From assembly GCF_024600715.1 (NCBI RefSeq), contig NZ_CP102332.1:2480001-2544000 (forward strand): a DNA stretch of 64,000 nt, in the 5' to 3' direction. The notes beneath the pieces were generated by a model that saw nothing but the letters and a program-made list of their open reading frames with translations, was not told the origin of the DNA and made no database searches. Position 1 is the stretch's first letter. The number at the start of each line of letters is the position of its first letter. The translations under genes and the position numbers were made by a program. This DNA is from Streptomyces changanensis. Lineage in GTDB: Bacteria; Actinomycetota; Actinomycetes; Streptomycetales; Streptomycetaceae. Below are positions 8,462-19,590 of the stretch, one piece after another.

Positions 8462-9709
8462 GGTGCCCGCCCCGAGGCCACTCAATACCGTGCGCGCCCG
8501 CTCCACGGTGCCCGTGGGCGCGGGGACGTCGGGGGTGATGCCCCGTCCGTCGACGCGGGCGCCGGCCGGGGTGCGGTAGTGGCCGACGGTCAGCTCGGCG
8601 ACCGATCCGTCGGGCAGCCGGCTCGGCATCTGCACCGAGCCCTTGCCGAAGGTCCGCGAGCCGACGGTGACGGCCCGGCCGCGGTCCTTGAGGGCGCCGG
8701 TGAGCAGCTCGGCGGCGCTCATCGTGCCGCCGTCGACGAGGGCGACGAGGGGCCGGTCGGTGTCCCCGCCCGACTCGGCGTACAGGGCGTTCTCCGCGCC
8801 GTGCACGTCGTACGTGGCGACGAGGCCGCCGTCGAGGAAGGCCGACGCGGCGGCGACCGCCTCGGTGACGAGCCCGCCGCCGTTGCCCCGCAGGTCGAGC
8901 AGGACCCCGGCGCCCTCGGGGGCGCGGTCGACGGCCCTGCGGACGAGCGCGCCGCTGCCCCGGGTGAAGGCGGTGACGCGGATCACGACGGCGTCGCCGA
9001 GCCTGCGCACGGTGACCGGCTCGGTGGCGAGCCGGGCCCGGCGCAGGGTCGCGGTCCAGGCACGCGTGCCGCGCTGGAGGTCGAGGACGACGGCGGAGCC
9101 GGCCCCGGCGGCCGCGGTCCCGCCGTCCGGGCCGTCGCCGCGCAGCAGGGCGACCACCTCGGCGGCGGTGTGCCCGCGCGCGGCGCGGCCGTCGACCGCG
9201 CGGATCCGGTCCCCGGGACGCAGCCCGGCCCGGGCCGCTGGACCGCCGGACTGCACCCGGTCCACCTCGACGTGCCCCTCGGCGGTACGGCGGGCCCACA
9301 GCCCGACGCCCGTGTACGACCCGTCCAGGGCGCGCTGGAACTCCTCGTACTCCCGTCGGTCGTAGACGGCGCCCCAGCGGTCCCCGCTGCGGCTGACGAC
9401 CTCCTGGGCGGCCTCGGTGCCGGACTTGCCGTCGGCCGCGGCCTCGGCGGCGGCGCGGGCCACCTCGTCGCGCACGGTGCCGCCGCGCCGCGGGGCCGGC
9501 ACGTCCCGGCCGGTCGCGGCGGGCGCCCGTACGGCACCGCCGGCGTGCGCGGCACCGCCGGTGACGGGGCGCGGGCCTCCGGTGTCGTCGTGCGGGAGGG
9601 AGTCGGTGGCGGCGGCCGTCGCGAGGACGGTCGCGAAGAGCACGGTCAGCGCCGCCCCGCGCCGGATGCGGTGGGGCCGTGGCACGGACTCGGGACCCGG
9701 CAGCGACAT
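8459..9709 (-). CDS. S41 family C-terminal processing peptidase (Ctp-like), secreted or anchored
   Basis: 416-residue Ctp/Tsp-type serine protease. An N-terminal signal or anchor segment (ALTVLFATVLATAAATDSL) follows a basic start. Next comes a PDZ domain (YTGVGLWARRTAEGHVEVDR, then GLRPGDRIRAVDG) and the S41 core. The catalytic Ser-Lys dyad is visible as TMSAAELL (Ser331) and TFGKGSVQ (Lys356), with the 25-residue spacing usual for this family. ATG 9709 follows GGGCGG; GTG 9718 is an alternative. It lies downstream of ftsEX, a context in which an extracellular protease could contribute to cell-wall remodelling. Confidence 0.9.
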   Translation of the reverse strand: MSLPGPESVPRPHRIRRGAALTVLFATVLATAAATDSLPHDDTGGPRPVTGGAAHAGGAVRAPAATGRDVPAPRRGGTVRDEVARAAAEAAADGKSGTEAAQEVVSRSGDRWGAVYDRREYEEFQRALDGSYTGVGLWARRTAEGHVEVDRVQSGGPAARAGLRPGDRIRAVDGRAARGHTAAEVVALLRGDGPDGGTAAAGAGSAVVLDLQRGTRAWTATLRRARLATEPVTVRRLGDAVVIRVTAFTRGSGALVRRAVDRAPEGAGVLLDLRGNGGGLVTEAVAAASAFLDGGLVATYDVHGAENALYAESGGDTDRPLVALVDGGTMSAAELLTGALKDRGRAVTVGSRTFGKGSVQMPSRLPDGSVAELTVGHYRTPAGARVDGRGITPDVPAPTGTVERARTVLSGLGAGT

Positions 9710-9776
9710 GCCGCCCACTCTAGGACAACCGGACGGCGCCGTACGGGCGTCGGCCGTACGGCGCCAGGGGCGCTCG

Positions 9777-10694
9777 TCACACCTTCAGGTACTTGCGCAG
9801 GGCGACCGCAGCGGCCAGCGAGGGCATCAGGAGGCCGATGACCAGCACCAGGGGCAGGACGGAGAACACCGCGTCCCAGCCGATGAACTGGACCAGCGGC
9901 ATCTGCTCGGCGAGCGAGAGCCCCGCGTCGATGAGGAAGTACCGGCCGACGAGCAGCAGTCCGCAGGCGACCAGGCCGCCGAGGAGGCCGGCGAAGGCGG
10001 CCTCCATGATGAACGGCATCTGGATGTAGAAGCTCGACGCGCCCACCAGCCGCATGATGCCGGTCTCGCGGCGCCGGCTGAACGCCGATACGCGCACCGT
10101 GTTGACGATCAGCATCAGCGCGATGAGCAGCATCAGGCCCATGACGACGAGGGCGGCGACGTTCATGCCGCGCATCATGTTGAAGAGGTTCTCCAGGATG
10201 CCCCGCTGGTCCTGCACCGAGTGGACGCCGGCCCGGCCGGAGAACGCGGTGGCGACGACCTCGTACTTCTCCGGATCCTTCAGCTTGACCCGGAACGACT
10301 CCTGCATCTGGTCCGGCGTGATGACGCTGGCGATGGCGGTGTCACCGTACTGCTCCCGGTAGTGCCGGTACGCCTCCTCCGCCGTCTCGTGGTGCACGGA
10401 CTCGACGAGGTCGAGCTTCTTCAGGTCGGACTCGATCTGCTCCTTCTGCTGGGCGGTGACCGCGCCCTTGGAGCAGGTCTCCGAGACCTCGGCGTCGTTC
10501 TTGTTGCAGAGGTAGACCGTGACGTTGACCTTGTCGTACCAGAAGTCCTTCATCGCGTTGACCTGCTGGCCCATGAGCACGGCGCCGCCGAACAGGGCCA
10601 GCGACAGGGCCACGGAGACGATGACGGCGAAGGTCATCGTGAGGTTGCGACGGAGGCCGACACCGATCTCCGAGAGTACGAACTGGGCGCGCAT
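9777..10694 (-). CDS. ftsX: Cell division ABC transporter permease FtsX
   Basis: 305-residue polytopic FtsX. A cytoplasmic N-terminus and first TM helix (FAVIVSVALSLALFGGAVLM) lead into a large extracytoplasmic loop of about 130 residues that contains two cysteines (YLCNKNDAEVSETCSK). Three further TM helices follow in a MacB/FtsX-type domain with VSAFSRRRETGIMRLVGAS. With FtsE it forms the complex that activates septal peptidoglycan hydrolases. It lies about 70 bp downstream of ftsE on the same strand. Confidence 0.96.
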   Translation of the reverse strand: MRAQFVLSEIGVGLRRNLTMTFAVIVSVALSLALFGGAVLMGQQVNAMKDFWYDKVNVTVYLCNKNDAEVSETCSKGAVTAQQKEQIESDLKKLDLVESVHHETAEEAYRHYREQYGDTAIASVITPDQMQESFRVKLKDPEKYEVVATAFSGRAGVHSVQDQRGILENLFNMMRGMNVAALVVMGLMLLIALMLIVNTVRVSAFSRRRETGIMRLVGASSFYIQMPFIMEAAFAGLLGGLVACGLLLVGRYFLIDAGLSLAEQMPLVQFIGWDAVFSVLPLVLVIGLLMPSLAAAVALRKYLKV

Positions 10695-10766
10695 CGGGTG
10701 CGTTGAGCCTTTCCTTGCCGTGCGTGAGGACTGCCGCCGCGGACTGCCGCCGCCGCCGGCCGCCGG

Positions 10767-11456
10767 TCAGTGCTGGTAGCCGTAGACGCCGCGGGCCTGG
10801 TCGCGGACGAGTCGGCCCTTGTCGAGCTCGATGACGCGCTTGCGCATCTGGTCGACGATGTTCTGGTCGTGCGTCGCCATGATGACGGTCGTGCCCGTGC
10901 GGTTGATCTTGTCGAGCAGCTTCATGATGCCGACGGAGGTCTGCGGGTCGAGGTTGCCGGTCGGCTCGTCGGCGATCAGCAGCATCGGCCGGTTGACGAA
11001 GGCGCGGGCGATGGCCACGCGCTGCTGCTCACCGCCGGACAGCTCGCCGGGCATCCGGTCCTCCTTGCCCGCGAGGCCGACCAGCCCGAGGACCTGGGGG
11101 ACGGCCTTGCGGATCTCGCCGCGCGGCTTGCCGATGACCTCCTGCGCGAACGCCACGTTCTGCGCGACGGTCTTGTTCGGCAGCAGGCGGAAGTCCTGGA
11201 AGACGGTGCCCAGCTGGCGGCGCATGTGCGGCACCTTCCAGTTGGACAGGCGGGCCAGGTCCTTGCCGAGGACGTGCACCGTTCCCGTGCTGGCGCGCTC
11301 CTCGCGCAGGACCAGCCGCAGGAAGGTGGACTTCCCGGAACCGGAGGACCCCACCAGGAAGACGAACTCGCCCTTCTCGATCTCCAGGGAGACGTCTCGG
11401 AGAGCGGCGTGGTTCTGCTTCGGGTAGGACTTGGAAACGTTGTCGAATCGGATCAC
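10767..11456 (-). CDS. ftsE: Cell division ATP-binding protein FtsE
   Basis: 229-residue ABC ATPase partner of FtsX. Walker A is GSSGSGKST (residues 36-44), the signature is [15 protein letters not shown], Walker B is LLIADEP, and the switch His follows in VIMATHDQ. The GTG at 11456 gives the family-standard start ([14 protein letters not shown]) and length. An ATG 15 codons upstream is possible but adds non-conserved residues. It works at the cytoplasmic face of the division site. Confidence 0.95.
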   Translation of the reverse strand: MIRFDNVSKSYPKQNHAALRDVSLEIEKGEFVFLVGSSGSGKSTFLRLVLREERASTGTVHVLGKDLARLSNWKVPHMRRQLGTVFQDFRLLPNKTVAQNVAFAQEVIGKPRGEIRKAVPQVLGLVGLAGKEDRMPGELSGGEQQRVAIARAFVNRPMLLIADEPTGNLDPQTSVGIMKLLDKINRTGTTVIMATHDQNIVDQMRKRVIELDKGRLVRDQARGVYGYQH

Positions 11457-11732
11457 GGGTGCACCCACGGTCGGCCGGGAGGAGTAGGTGAGCGTGACCA
11501 TACGCGAACCGGGATGTCCCGTGCAGGCACCGTCCGGCCTTGCCCGGATTGTCCGATCCCGTCGGTCGTGGTAGGGGGCCCTGACCGGCGGGGATCCGGG
11601 GGCGCGCGCCTAAAGTCGTGGGACCTGGCACAGTGGTGGGGGGAACGGACGCGTTTCCCTGAGCGTTGTGCGGAGAGAACTGGGTGGACATTCCGCGTCC
11701 AGCGGCTCCGCCGCGCGGGAGGAGGAGAGCGC

Positions 11733-13483
<1,751 letters not shown>

Positions 13484-13518
13484 GACGGCGCCTGCCCCGG
13501 AGAAGGGGCGGCGCCGTC
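13484..13518 (-). terminator. prfB rho-independent terminator
   Basis: GACGGCGCC pairs with GGCGCCGTC, and an inner GCCCC/GGGGC helix sits around GGAGAA with one bulged T. On the minus strand the hairpin is followed closely by GTTTTCC. It lies 30 nt past the prfB stop. Confidence 0.8.
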
Positions 13519-13547
13519 GTGCGGTGGTGCGGTGGTGCGGGGGGGGG

Positions 13548-14654
13548 TTACTTCTCCTGCTGCTTGCGCCAGCGGATGCCCGCCTCCAGGAAGGCGTCGA
13601 TCTCGCCGTCGAGCACGGCCTGCGGGTTGCCGACCTCGTGCTCGGTGCGCAGGTCCTTCACCATCTGGTACGGGTGCAGGACGTAGGAGCGCATCTGGTT
13701 GCCCCAGGAGCTGCCGCCGTCGCCCTTCAGGGCGTCCATCTTGGCGCGGTCCTCCTGGCGCTGGCGCTCCAGCAGGCGGGCCTGGAGGACGCGCATCGCG
13801 GACGCCTTGTTCTGGATCTGCGACTTCTCGTTCTGACAGGAGACGACCACGCCGGTCGGGATGTGCGTGATGCGGACCGCGGAGTCCGTGGTGTTCACGG
13901 ACTGGCCGCCGGGGCCGGAGGACCGGTACACGTCGATGCGGAGCTCGTTCTCCGGGATGTCGATGTGGTCGGTCTGCTCGACGACCGGGAGCACCTCGAC
14001 GCCGGCGAAGGACGTCTGGCGGCGGCCCTGGTTGTCGAAGGGGGAGATGCGGACCAGGCGGTGCGTGCCCTGCTCGACGGAGAGCGTGCCGTAGGCGTAC
14101 GGGGCGTGCACGACGAAGGTGGTCGACTTGATGCCGGCCTCCTCCGCGTACGACGTCTCGTAGATCTCCGTCTTGTAGTCGTGCCGCTCGGCCCAGCGCA
14201 GGTACATGCGCTGGAGGCGCTCGGCGAAGTCGGAGGCGTCGACGCCGCCGGCCTCGGCGCGGATGGTGACGAGGGCCTCGCGCTCGTCGTACTCGCCGGA
14301 CAGGAGGGTGCGCACCTCCATCTCGTCGAGGGCCTTGCGGACGTCGGTCAGCTCGGCCTCGGCCTCGACGAGGGTGTCCTGGTCGTCCTCCGCCTCGGCG
14401 AGCTCGAAGAGCACCGCGAGGTCGTCGATCCGGCTGCGCAGGCTCTCCGCCTTGCGCACCTCCGCCTGGAGGTGCGACAGCCTGCTGGTGATCTTCTGTG
14501 CCGCGTCGGGGTCGTCCCAGAGGGACGGCGCGGCCGCCTGCTCCTCGAGCACGGCGATGTCCGCCCTCATCTTGTCGAGGTCGAGGACCGCCTCGATGGA
14601 CCCCATGGTCGAGGTGAGGGACTTGAGCTCTTCGGATACGTCGACGACTGCCAC
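13548..14654 (-). CDS. prfB: Peptide chain release factor 2
   Basis: 368-residue RF2, which recognises UGA and UAA and triggers peptide release. The codon-recognition tripeptide is present in [11 protein letters not shown], and the catalytic GGQ is at 249-251 ([15 protein letters not shown]). The GTG start at 14654 opens a continuous frame, so the programmed +1 frameshift seen in many other bacteria is absent, as expected for this lineage. A terminator follows at 13484-13518. Confidence 0.96.
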   Translation of the reverse strand: MAVVDVSEELKSLTSTMGSIEAVLDLDKMRADIAVLEEQAAAPSLWDDPDAAQKITSRLSHLQAEVRKAESLRSRIDDLAVLFELAEAEDDQDTLVEAEAELTDVRKALDEMEVRTLLSGEYDEREALVTIRAEAGGVDASDFAERLQRMYLRWAERHDYKTEIYETSYAEEAGIKSTTFVVHAPYAYGTLSVEQGTHRLVRISPFDNQGRRQTSFAGVEVLPVVEQTDHIDIPENELRIDVYRSSGPGGQSVNTTDSAVRITHIPTGVVVSCQNEKSQIQNKASAMRVLQARLLERQRQEDRAKMDALKGDGGSSWGNQMRSYVLHPYQMVKDLRTEHEVGNPQAVLDGEIDAFLEAGIRWRKQQEK

Positions 14655-14883
14655 GGGTCCAGCGTAACGGCTGGCCGCGGCAGCCCCCTCCCCCGAGGGC
14701 GGGCCGGCCGTTCCCCGGGAGCGCGGCGATCTCCCTCCGGGGGCCGGCGGACGCCCTCCCCAAGGCCCCGGCAGCCGTCTCCCGCGGTCCCCGGGGGTTC
14801 CGCCCCGGTGAGCGCGGGCCCCTGCCCCAGGGCCCCGGCAGCGCCGCCGGCGGGACGATTCCCGGGGCCGGGAGCCAGCCAGG

Positions 14884-16143
14884 TCAGGGCTGTGCGGGGG
14901 CCGTGTCGGGAACGGTCTCCGGGGCGGAGCGCCGGGAGTCCTGCGGCGGTGCCTCCGTGTCGTCGCCCGCCGTGGCGAACCAGCCCCCGACACCCACCGC
15001 GGCCGCCAGGGCGGCACCGGCGACCGAGATGGCCAGACGGCGCCTGCGGACGGCGGAGGGCTTGTTGCGGGCCGAGCCGGGGCGGGGCTGGCCGGGCGCG
15101 CGGGGGGCGCGGGCGGTGCCGAGGGGGCCGCCGGAGAGCTCTTCGGGCCCGGGGACGCGCATCGACGTGTGGGTGTCGCGGCTGGAGTCCGTGGCCGAGC
15201 CGGGGACGAGGGGGACGGCGGACCTGCGCGGGCCGTTGGGGACGGTCGGGTACGGGTCGTCCTCGTACGGCTCCGACGCGGACTCCGCGCCCGGCTCGTC
15301 GACGTCGAGCGGCGGCATGTCCGCGACGAGCGGGGCGAGGTCGTGGAGGCGGGCGGCGAGCTCGGAGGCGCGCAGCCGGGAGGCGGGCGCCTTCGCCAGG
15401 CACTGGACGATCAGCTGCCACAGCTCGTCCGGAATGCCGGGGAGCGGGACCACGGTCTCGGTGACGTGGCGGCGCAGCACGGCGCCGGGGTGGCCGCCGC
15501 CGAACGGAGTGAAGCCGGCCAGCAGCTCGTACAGGACGGTCGCGAGGGCGTAGATGTCCACGGCCGCGCGGGGCGGCAGGCCCTCCACGATCTCGGGGGC
15601 GAGGTAGTCGGGCGTGCCGATGATGCGGTTGGAGCGGGTGCGGCGCGGGGTGTCGATGAGCTTGGCGACGCCGAAGTCCGTCAGCAGGGCCGGGTGGGCG
15701 CCGCCCGGCCCGAGGGGCCCCTCCATGTCGAGGAGGATGTTCTCCGGCTTCACGTCCCGGTGGACGACGCCGGCGGCGTGCGCGGCCGCGAGGCCCTCGG
15801 CGACGTCGGCGACGATCGCGACGGCGGCGGCCGGGGCCAGCCGGCGTTCGCGGTCGAGGCGGCTGCGCAGGTCGGTGCCGCGCACGAGGTCCATGACGAG
15901 GGCGAGGTCGTTGCCGTCGACGACCAGGTCGCGCACGGCGACCACGCGGGGGTGTTCGAGACCGAGCAGGGCGGTGCGCTCCTGGACGAAGCGCCCGACG
16001 AGCTCCTGGTCCGAGGCCAGGTCCTCGCGGAGCAGCTTGATCGCGACGGGCCCCTCGGGACCCTCGCCGAGCCACACCGTGCCGGCGCTGCCCCGCCCCA
16101 GGATCTGGTGAGCCATGTACCGGCTGCCGATTTTCCGTGCCAA
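14884..16143 (-). CDS. pkaB: Membrane-anchored Ser/Thr protein kinase (PkaB-like)
   Basis: 419-residue Hanks-type kinase. The Gly loop is GRGSAGTVW, the catalytic Lys is Lys36 (VAIKLLRED), the catalytic loop is [12 protein letters not shown], then LTDFGVAKL and [14 protein letters not shown] juxtamembrane Pro/Arg region leads to one TM helix ([18 protein letters not shown]) and a short outer tail without PASTA repeats. The TTG at 16143 gives the family start MARKIGSRY and has GAGGGAGC upstream. Its position next to a second kinase, upstream of prfB, matches the S. coelicolor pkaA-pkaB pair as I recall it, which supports the name. Confidence 0.9.
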   Translation of the reverse strand: MARKIGSRYMAHQILGRGSAGTVWLGEGPEGPVAIKLLREDLASDQELVGRFVQERTALLGLEHPRVVAVRDLVVDGNDLALVMDLVRGTDLRSRLDRERRLAPAAAVAIVADVAEGLAAAHAAGVVHRDVKPENILLDMEGPLGPGGAHPALLTDFGVAKLIDTPRRTRSNRIIGTPDYLAPEIVEGLPPRAAVDIYALATVLYELLAGFTPFGGGHPGAVLRRHVTETVVPLPGIPDELWQLIVQCLAKAPASRLRASELAARLHDLAPLVADMPPLDVDEPGAESASEPYEDDPYPTVPNGPRRSAVPLVPGSATDSSRDTHTSMRVPGPEELSGGPLGTARAPRAPGQPRPGSARNKPSAVRRRRLAISVAGAALAAAVGVGGWFATAGDDTEAPPQDSRRSAPETVPDTAPAQP

Positions 16144-16263
16144 GACTGCTCCCTCAGCGGCTGGCGTTCCCGACCAAGTTACGCGGGTGCGGGCGCCGGT
16201 ATTCACGCCGGAGGGGAAATCACCCCTCCGAAGTCGACAAAGCGACTCGGTGGCCGCCGCCGG

Positions 16264-18009
16264 TCACGGCGCGGGGGTGTCCGTCCCGCCGCCGCTCGCG
16301 CTGCCGAGCCCGGAGATCCAGTCGCTCACGGAGGCGACGGCGTCACCGATGGCCTCCCAGTACCCCTTGCCCTGGGCGACCCAGCCCTGGAGGGGCGTGA
16401 GCTCCCAGATGAGCCATCCGGCCACGACGAACAGCACGATCGTGAACAGGCAGCCCTTGAGGCAGCCGAGGCCCGGGATGCGCATGGGGTTGGCGCTGCG
16501 CTGCCGGGGCGCCCGCGGGGCGGGCGGCGGGGGCTGGGGCGCCTGCGGCTGCGGGGCGTACTGCTGCCGCGGGGGCTGGGGCGCGGGCGGGCGCTGCTGC
16601 CGGCGCTGCGGCGGCTGGGGCTGGTGCTGCGGGGGCTGCGGGGCGTACGGCTGGGGCTGCTGCCCGTACTGCTGGTGCGGCGCCTGCTGACCGCCGTACT
16701 GCTGGTGCTGCGGCCGGTACTGCGGCGGCTGCTGCTGCGGCGGGGGCGGCTGCTGGGGCCGGCGCTGGGGGCGGCGGCGCAGCGGGTCCTCGCCGGGGTC
16801 CAGGTACTGCACCTGGGTCTGCTCGTTGCGGTCGCGGGCGGCGCGCAGCTGCGTCTGCCACGGGTGCGGGTCCTCGGGCTGCACCGGCGGCACGGGCGGC
16901 ATCACCGCCGTCGGGTCGGCGGCGTCGCCGGGCCGGCCGGCGCCGGGGCCCGTCGCCGGGAGGACGCTGGTGGCGGCGGCCGGGTCGTGGTGGGGCGCCC
17001 CAGGGGCGCCCTGGCCGGTGCTCGGCAGGACCTGGGTGGCGTCGGAGGCGCCGGTGACCTGCGGGGCGGGCGTGTCCGGCACGGGCGCGGGCGCCGGGTC
17101 GGGGGCGAGCAGCGCGCCGACACCGTCCGCCGCCTCGATCTCGGGGACCGAGGCGTGCACGCCGATGCCGGCGGCGACGGTGCGCAGGGCGCGCGCGAGG
17201 TTCTCGGCGCTGGGGCGGCCGTCCGGGTCCTTGCCGAGGCACCGCTCGATGACCGTCCACAGCGGGGCGGGCACCGTGGAGGGGCGGCGCGGCTCCTCGC
17301 TGAGGTGGCGGTGGAGAACCTCCAGGGCCGTGCCGCCCGCGAACGGGGGACGGCCGGTGACCAGCTCGTACAGCATGATCCCGGCGCCGTAGACGTCCAC
17401 GGCGGAGGTCTGCGGGCGGCCCTCGGCGGACTCGGGCGCCACGTAGGCGGGGGTGCCGACGAACTCGTGGGTGCGGGTGAGGCCCGGGGAGTCGGCGAGG
17501 CGGGCGATGCCGAAGTCGGTCAGCATCGGGTGCATCCGCCCGTCCCGCTCGGCGAGCAGGACGTTGGCCGGCTTCAGGTCGCGGTGGACGACGCCGTCGG
17601 CGTGGCTGGCGGCGAGGGCGTCGGCGACCTGGGCCATGAGCAGGGCGGCGGCGACCGGCGTCAGGGGGCCGTTCTCCCGCACGTACCGGTGGAGGTCCGG
17701 GCCGTCGACGAGGTCCATGACCAGGGCGAGGAGGTCGCCCTCGACCACCAGGTCGCGGGTGCGGACGATGTTGGGGTGGGTCAGGCGCAGGAGGACGGAG
17801 CGCTCCCGCAGGAACCGCATCACGACGTCCGCGTCGTTGGCGAGCTCCTCCTTGAGGACCTTGATCGCGACGGTCTCCCCGGGTTGGCCCGGCACGGCCG
17901 CCTCGGCGCCCGCCGTCTCCCTCTGGCGCGCGCGCCAGACGGTGCCCGTGGCGCCGCGTCCGAGCGGCTGCTCGAGCAGGTACTTGCTGCCGACTGGCCG
18001 CACGGTCAT
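16264..18009 (-). CDS. pkaA: Ser/Thr protein kinase with Pro/Gln-rich linker (PkaA-like)
   Basis: 581-residue Hanks-type kinase with all catalytic motifs: Lys50 in VAIKVLKEE, VHRDLKPANVLL, LTDFGIARL and GTPAYVAPESAEG. After the kinase domain (about residues 8-285), some 200 residues are Pro and Gln rich (many PQQ and QQYGQQ repeats). One C-terminal TM helix (GCLFTIVLFVVAGWLIWEL) and a short external tail follow. The ATG follows CAGGGAGCGC. Gene order and the Gln/Pro-rich tail match PkaA of S. coelicolor. It is divergent from the FHA-FtsK gene, whose FHA domain could bind a phosphothreonine made by these kinases. Confidence 0.9.
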   Translation of the reverse strand: MTVRPVGSKYLLEQPLGRGATGTVWRARQRETAGAEAAVPGQPGETVAIKVLKEELANDADVVMRFLRERSVLLRLTHPNIVRTRDLVVEGDLLALVMDLVDGPDLHRYVRENGPLTPVAAALLMAQVADALAASHADGVVHRDLKPANVLLAERDGRMHPMLTDFGIARLADSPGLTRTHEFVGTPAYVAPESAEGRPQTSAVDVYGAGIMLYELVTGRPPFAGGTALEVLHRHLSEEPRRPSTVPAPLWTVIERCLGKDPDGRPSAENLARALRTVAAGIGVHASVPEIEAADGVGALLAPDPAPAPVPDTPAPQVTGASDATQVLPSTGQGAPGAPHHDPAAATSVLPATGPGAGRPGDAADPTAVMPPVPPVQPEDPHPWQTQLRAARDRNEQTQVQYLDPGEDPLRRRPQRRPQQPPPPQQQPPQYRPQHQQYGGQQAPHQQYGQQPQPYAPQPPQHQPQPPQRRQQRPPAPQPPRQQYAPQPQAPQPPPPAPRAPRQRSANPMRIPGLGCLKGCLFTIVLFVVAGWLIWELTPLQGWVAQGKGYWEAIGDAVASVSDWISGLGSASGGGTDTPAP

Positions 18010-18259
18010 GCGCTCCCTGCGATCGTGGTCCCGAAGCTTGCGTCCGGCCCACTCTAGTGCCGTTCCGCTTCCTTCGAATGTCCGGCGATTGTCCTTCGAA
18101 CGTTCCCCCTCGGGGGGTGACGGCAGGGAAGACGTGCGGCCCGCGTCCCCGGTTGCCTGGCGCACACATGATCCCAAGACGGGCACAAGCAGGCGTTTCG
18201 CCGACCGGCCGCGAAAATTCAAGATCATTTGATGCCGGGACGCGGGCGCGGTGTCGGTG

Positions 18260-18318
18260 GCAGGTGCGAGGATGCACCTGCACGGCGCACCGCGGGGTCG
18301 GGAGCCCCGCGGGCCGTG
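18260..18318 (+). promoter_or_regulatory. Two consecutive perfect stem-loops in the leader of the FHA gene
   Basis: The first hairpin is GCAGGTGC-N6-GCACCTGC (18260-18281). The second is CACGGC-gca-CCGCGGGG-N7-CCCCGCGG-GCCGTG (18281-18318). They lie about 100 nt before the FHA start codon, in the divergent region with pkaA. They could act as an attenuator or RNA element; no known riboswitch class was recognised. Confidence 0.45.
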
Positions 18319-18420
18319 CCGACCTGTACCGGACGACGCGTCCGCGCGCGGGTGGGGGGAGACCGAGGGCCCCGTCCCCCTGCCGCCGGGCGCGCCGCGC
18401 AGAAGGGACCGCTGACGGCG

Positions 18421-19590
18421 ATGCAGATCCGGCTGACCGTCCTCGCTGCGCCGCCCGGCGGGCAGACCGCGCGGCGCGCCTGCGACGTGCTCGTCACCGC
18501 CCCCGCGGGCACCGCGCTGGCCGCCGTGGCGTCCGGCCTCGCCACCGCCGTCGCCGGGCCGGACGGCGCGGCGGGCACGGGGCCCGTCGTGCTGTACGCC
18601 GGGCGCGACCGGCTCGATCTCCAGCGCAGCGCCCTGGGCGAACCGCCGCTGGTGGACGGCGCGGTCCTGGCGCTCCAGGTGCCCGCGGAGGACGCGGGGG
18701 CCCCGGACGACACCGCGGCCCGTCTGCACGTGGTGGCGGGACCGGACGCGGGCGGGGTGCACCTGCTCCATCCGGGTGACGTCCGCGTGGGGCGGTCCGC
18801 CGACGCCGACGTCCCGCTGGACGATCCCGACGTGTCCCGCCTGCACTGCGTGGTGCGCGTGGGCGCCGACGGCCGGGTGGCCGTCGCGGACCTGGGCTCC
18901 ACGAACGGCACGACCCTGGACGGCGAGCCCGTCGGCGACCGCCCGGTGCGACTCGTCCCGGGCGCGCTGCTGCGGGTGGGCGAGTCGGTGCTGCGGCTCG
19001 TGGTGGGCGCCGCCGGCGCCTCCGGGCCGGCGGCGCCGGGCGCGGACGCCCGCGGCGGTGCGCCGGGCGGCGGGCGTGGTGCGGCGGCCGGGGGGCCGGC
19101 CACGGTGCCGGACGGCGAGGGGTACGTACGGGTGACGCTGCCGGCCCGCGCGGCGGGACCCGGGGGCGCCGGCGACGGCGGTACGGCGGGCGCCCCGGCA
19201 CGGGGTCCGTGGCCGCCGGCACGGGTGCGGGCCTTCGGCCGCCGGGCCGGCGGCGGGGGCCGCGGCTGCCGGGGGCGGCGGCGCGGCGGGCGTCCCCGCG
19301 TACGGCCAGGGCGGCCCGGGCGGCGGCGGGACGCCGGACGGCGGCCGGGCGGCGGCCGGGCGCGCCGGCGGGGCCGGCACCGGCACCGGCACCGGGTACG
19401 ACGGCAGGGGCGGGTACGGCAGCGGGCCCGCGTACGACACGGCCGCCGGGTACGGCGATGGGCCGGCGGGCATGGTGCCCGGGGCGCGGCGGCCGTACGA
19501 CGGGCTGGCGCGCGACCAGGAGTTCACCCCGGGCGCGGTACCGCCCGGAGGCACGGCGCCGCACGGCCGGGCCGCGGCGCCCGTCGGTGA
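18421..19590 (+). CDS. FHA-domain N-terminal part of a frameshifted FHA-FtsK/SpoIIIE protein
   Basis: The N-terminal 250 or so residues are coherent: a ubiquitin-like start (MQIRLTVLAAPPGGQ) and an FHA phosphothreonine-binding domain (VRVGRSADADVPLDDPDVSR, HCVVRVG, DLGSTNGTTLDG). From about 19200 the frame turns into an Arg-rich, unnatural sequence, while a sensible Gly/Ala/Tyr-rich sequence continues in the next frame into the ATPase part. I therefore read 18421-22132 as one original gene with a net +1 shift in a GC-homopolymer-rich linker at 19190-19240. Either it is a sequencing error or the gene is broken. Confidence 0.75.
   Translation: MQIRLTVLAAPPGGQTARRACDVLVTAPAGTALAAVASGLATAVAGPDGAAGTGPVVLYAGRDRLDLQRSALGEPPLVDGAVLALQVPAEDAGAPDDTAARLHVVAGPDAGGVHLLHPGDVRVGRSADADVPLDDPDVSRLHCVVRVGADGRVAVADLGSTNGTTLDGEPVGDRPVRLVPGALLRVGESVLRLVVGAAGASGPAAPGADARGGAPGGGRGAAAGGPATVPDGEGYVRVTLPARAAGPGGAGDGGTAGAPARGPWPPARVRAFGRRAGGGGRGCRGRRRGGRPRVRPGRPGRRRDAGRRPGGGRARRRGRHRHRHRVRRQGRVRQRARVRHGRRVRRWAGGHGARGAAAVRRAGARPGVHPGRGTARRHGAARPGRGARR

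Noticed and set aside
13540..14654. Programmed +1 frameshift in prfB
   Set aside because: The reading frame is continuous from GTG to stop; no in-frame UGA near the N-terminus.
14655..14883. Possible small gene between prfB and pkaB
   Set aside because: GC-rich with short CCCCGGCAG repeats, but no start, ribosome site or codon-bias support.
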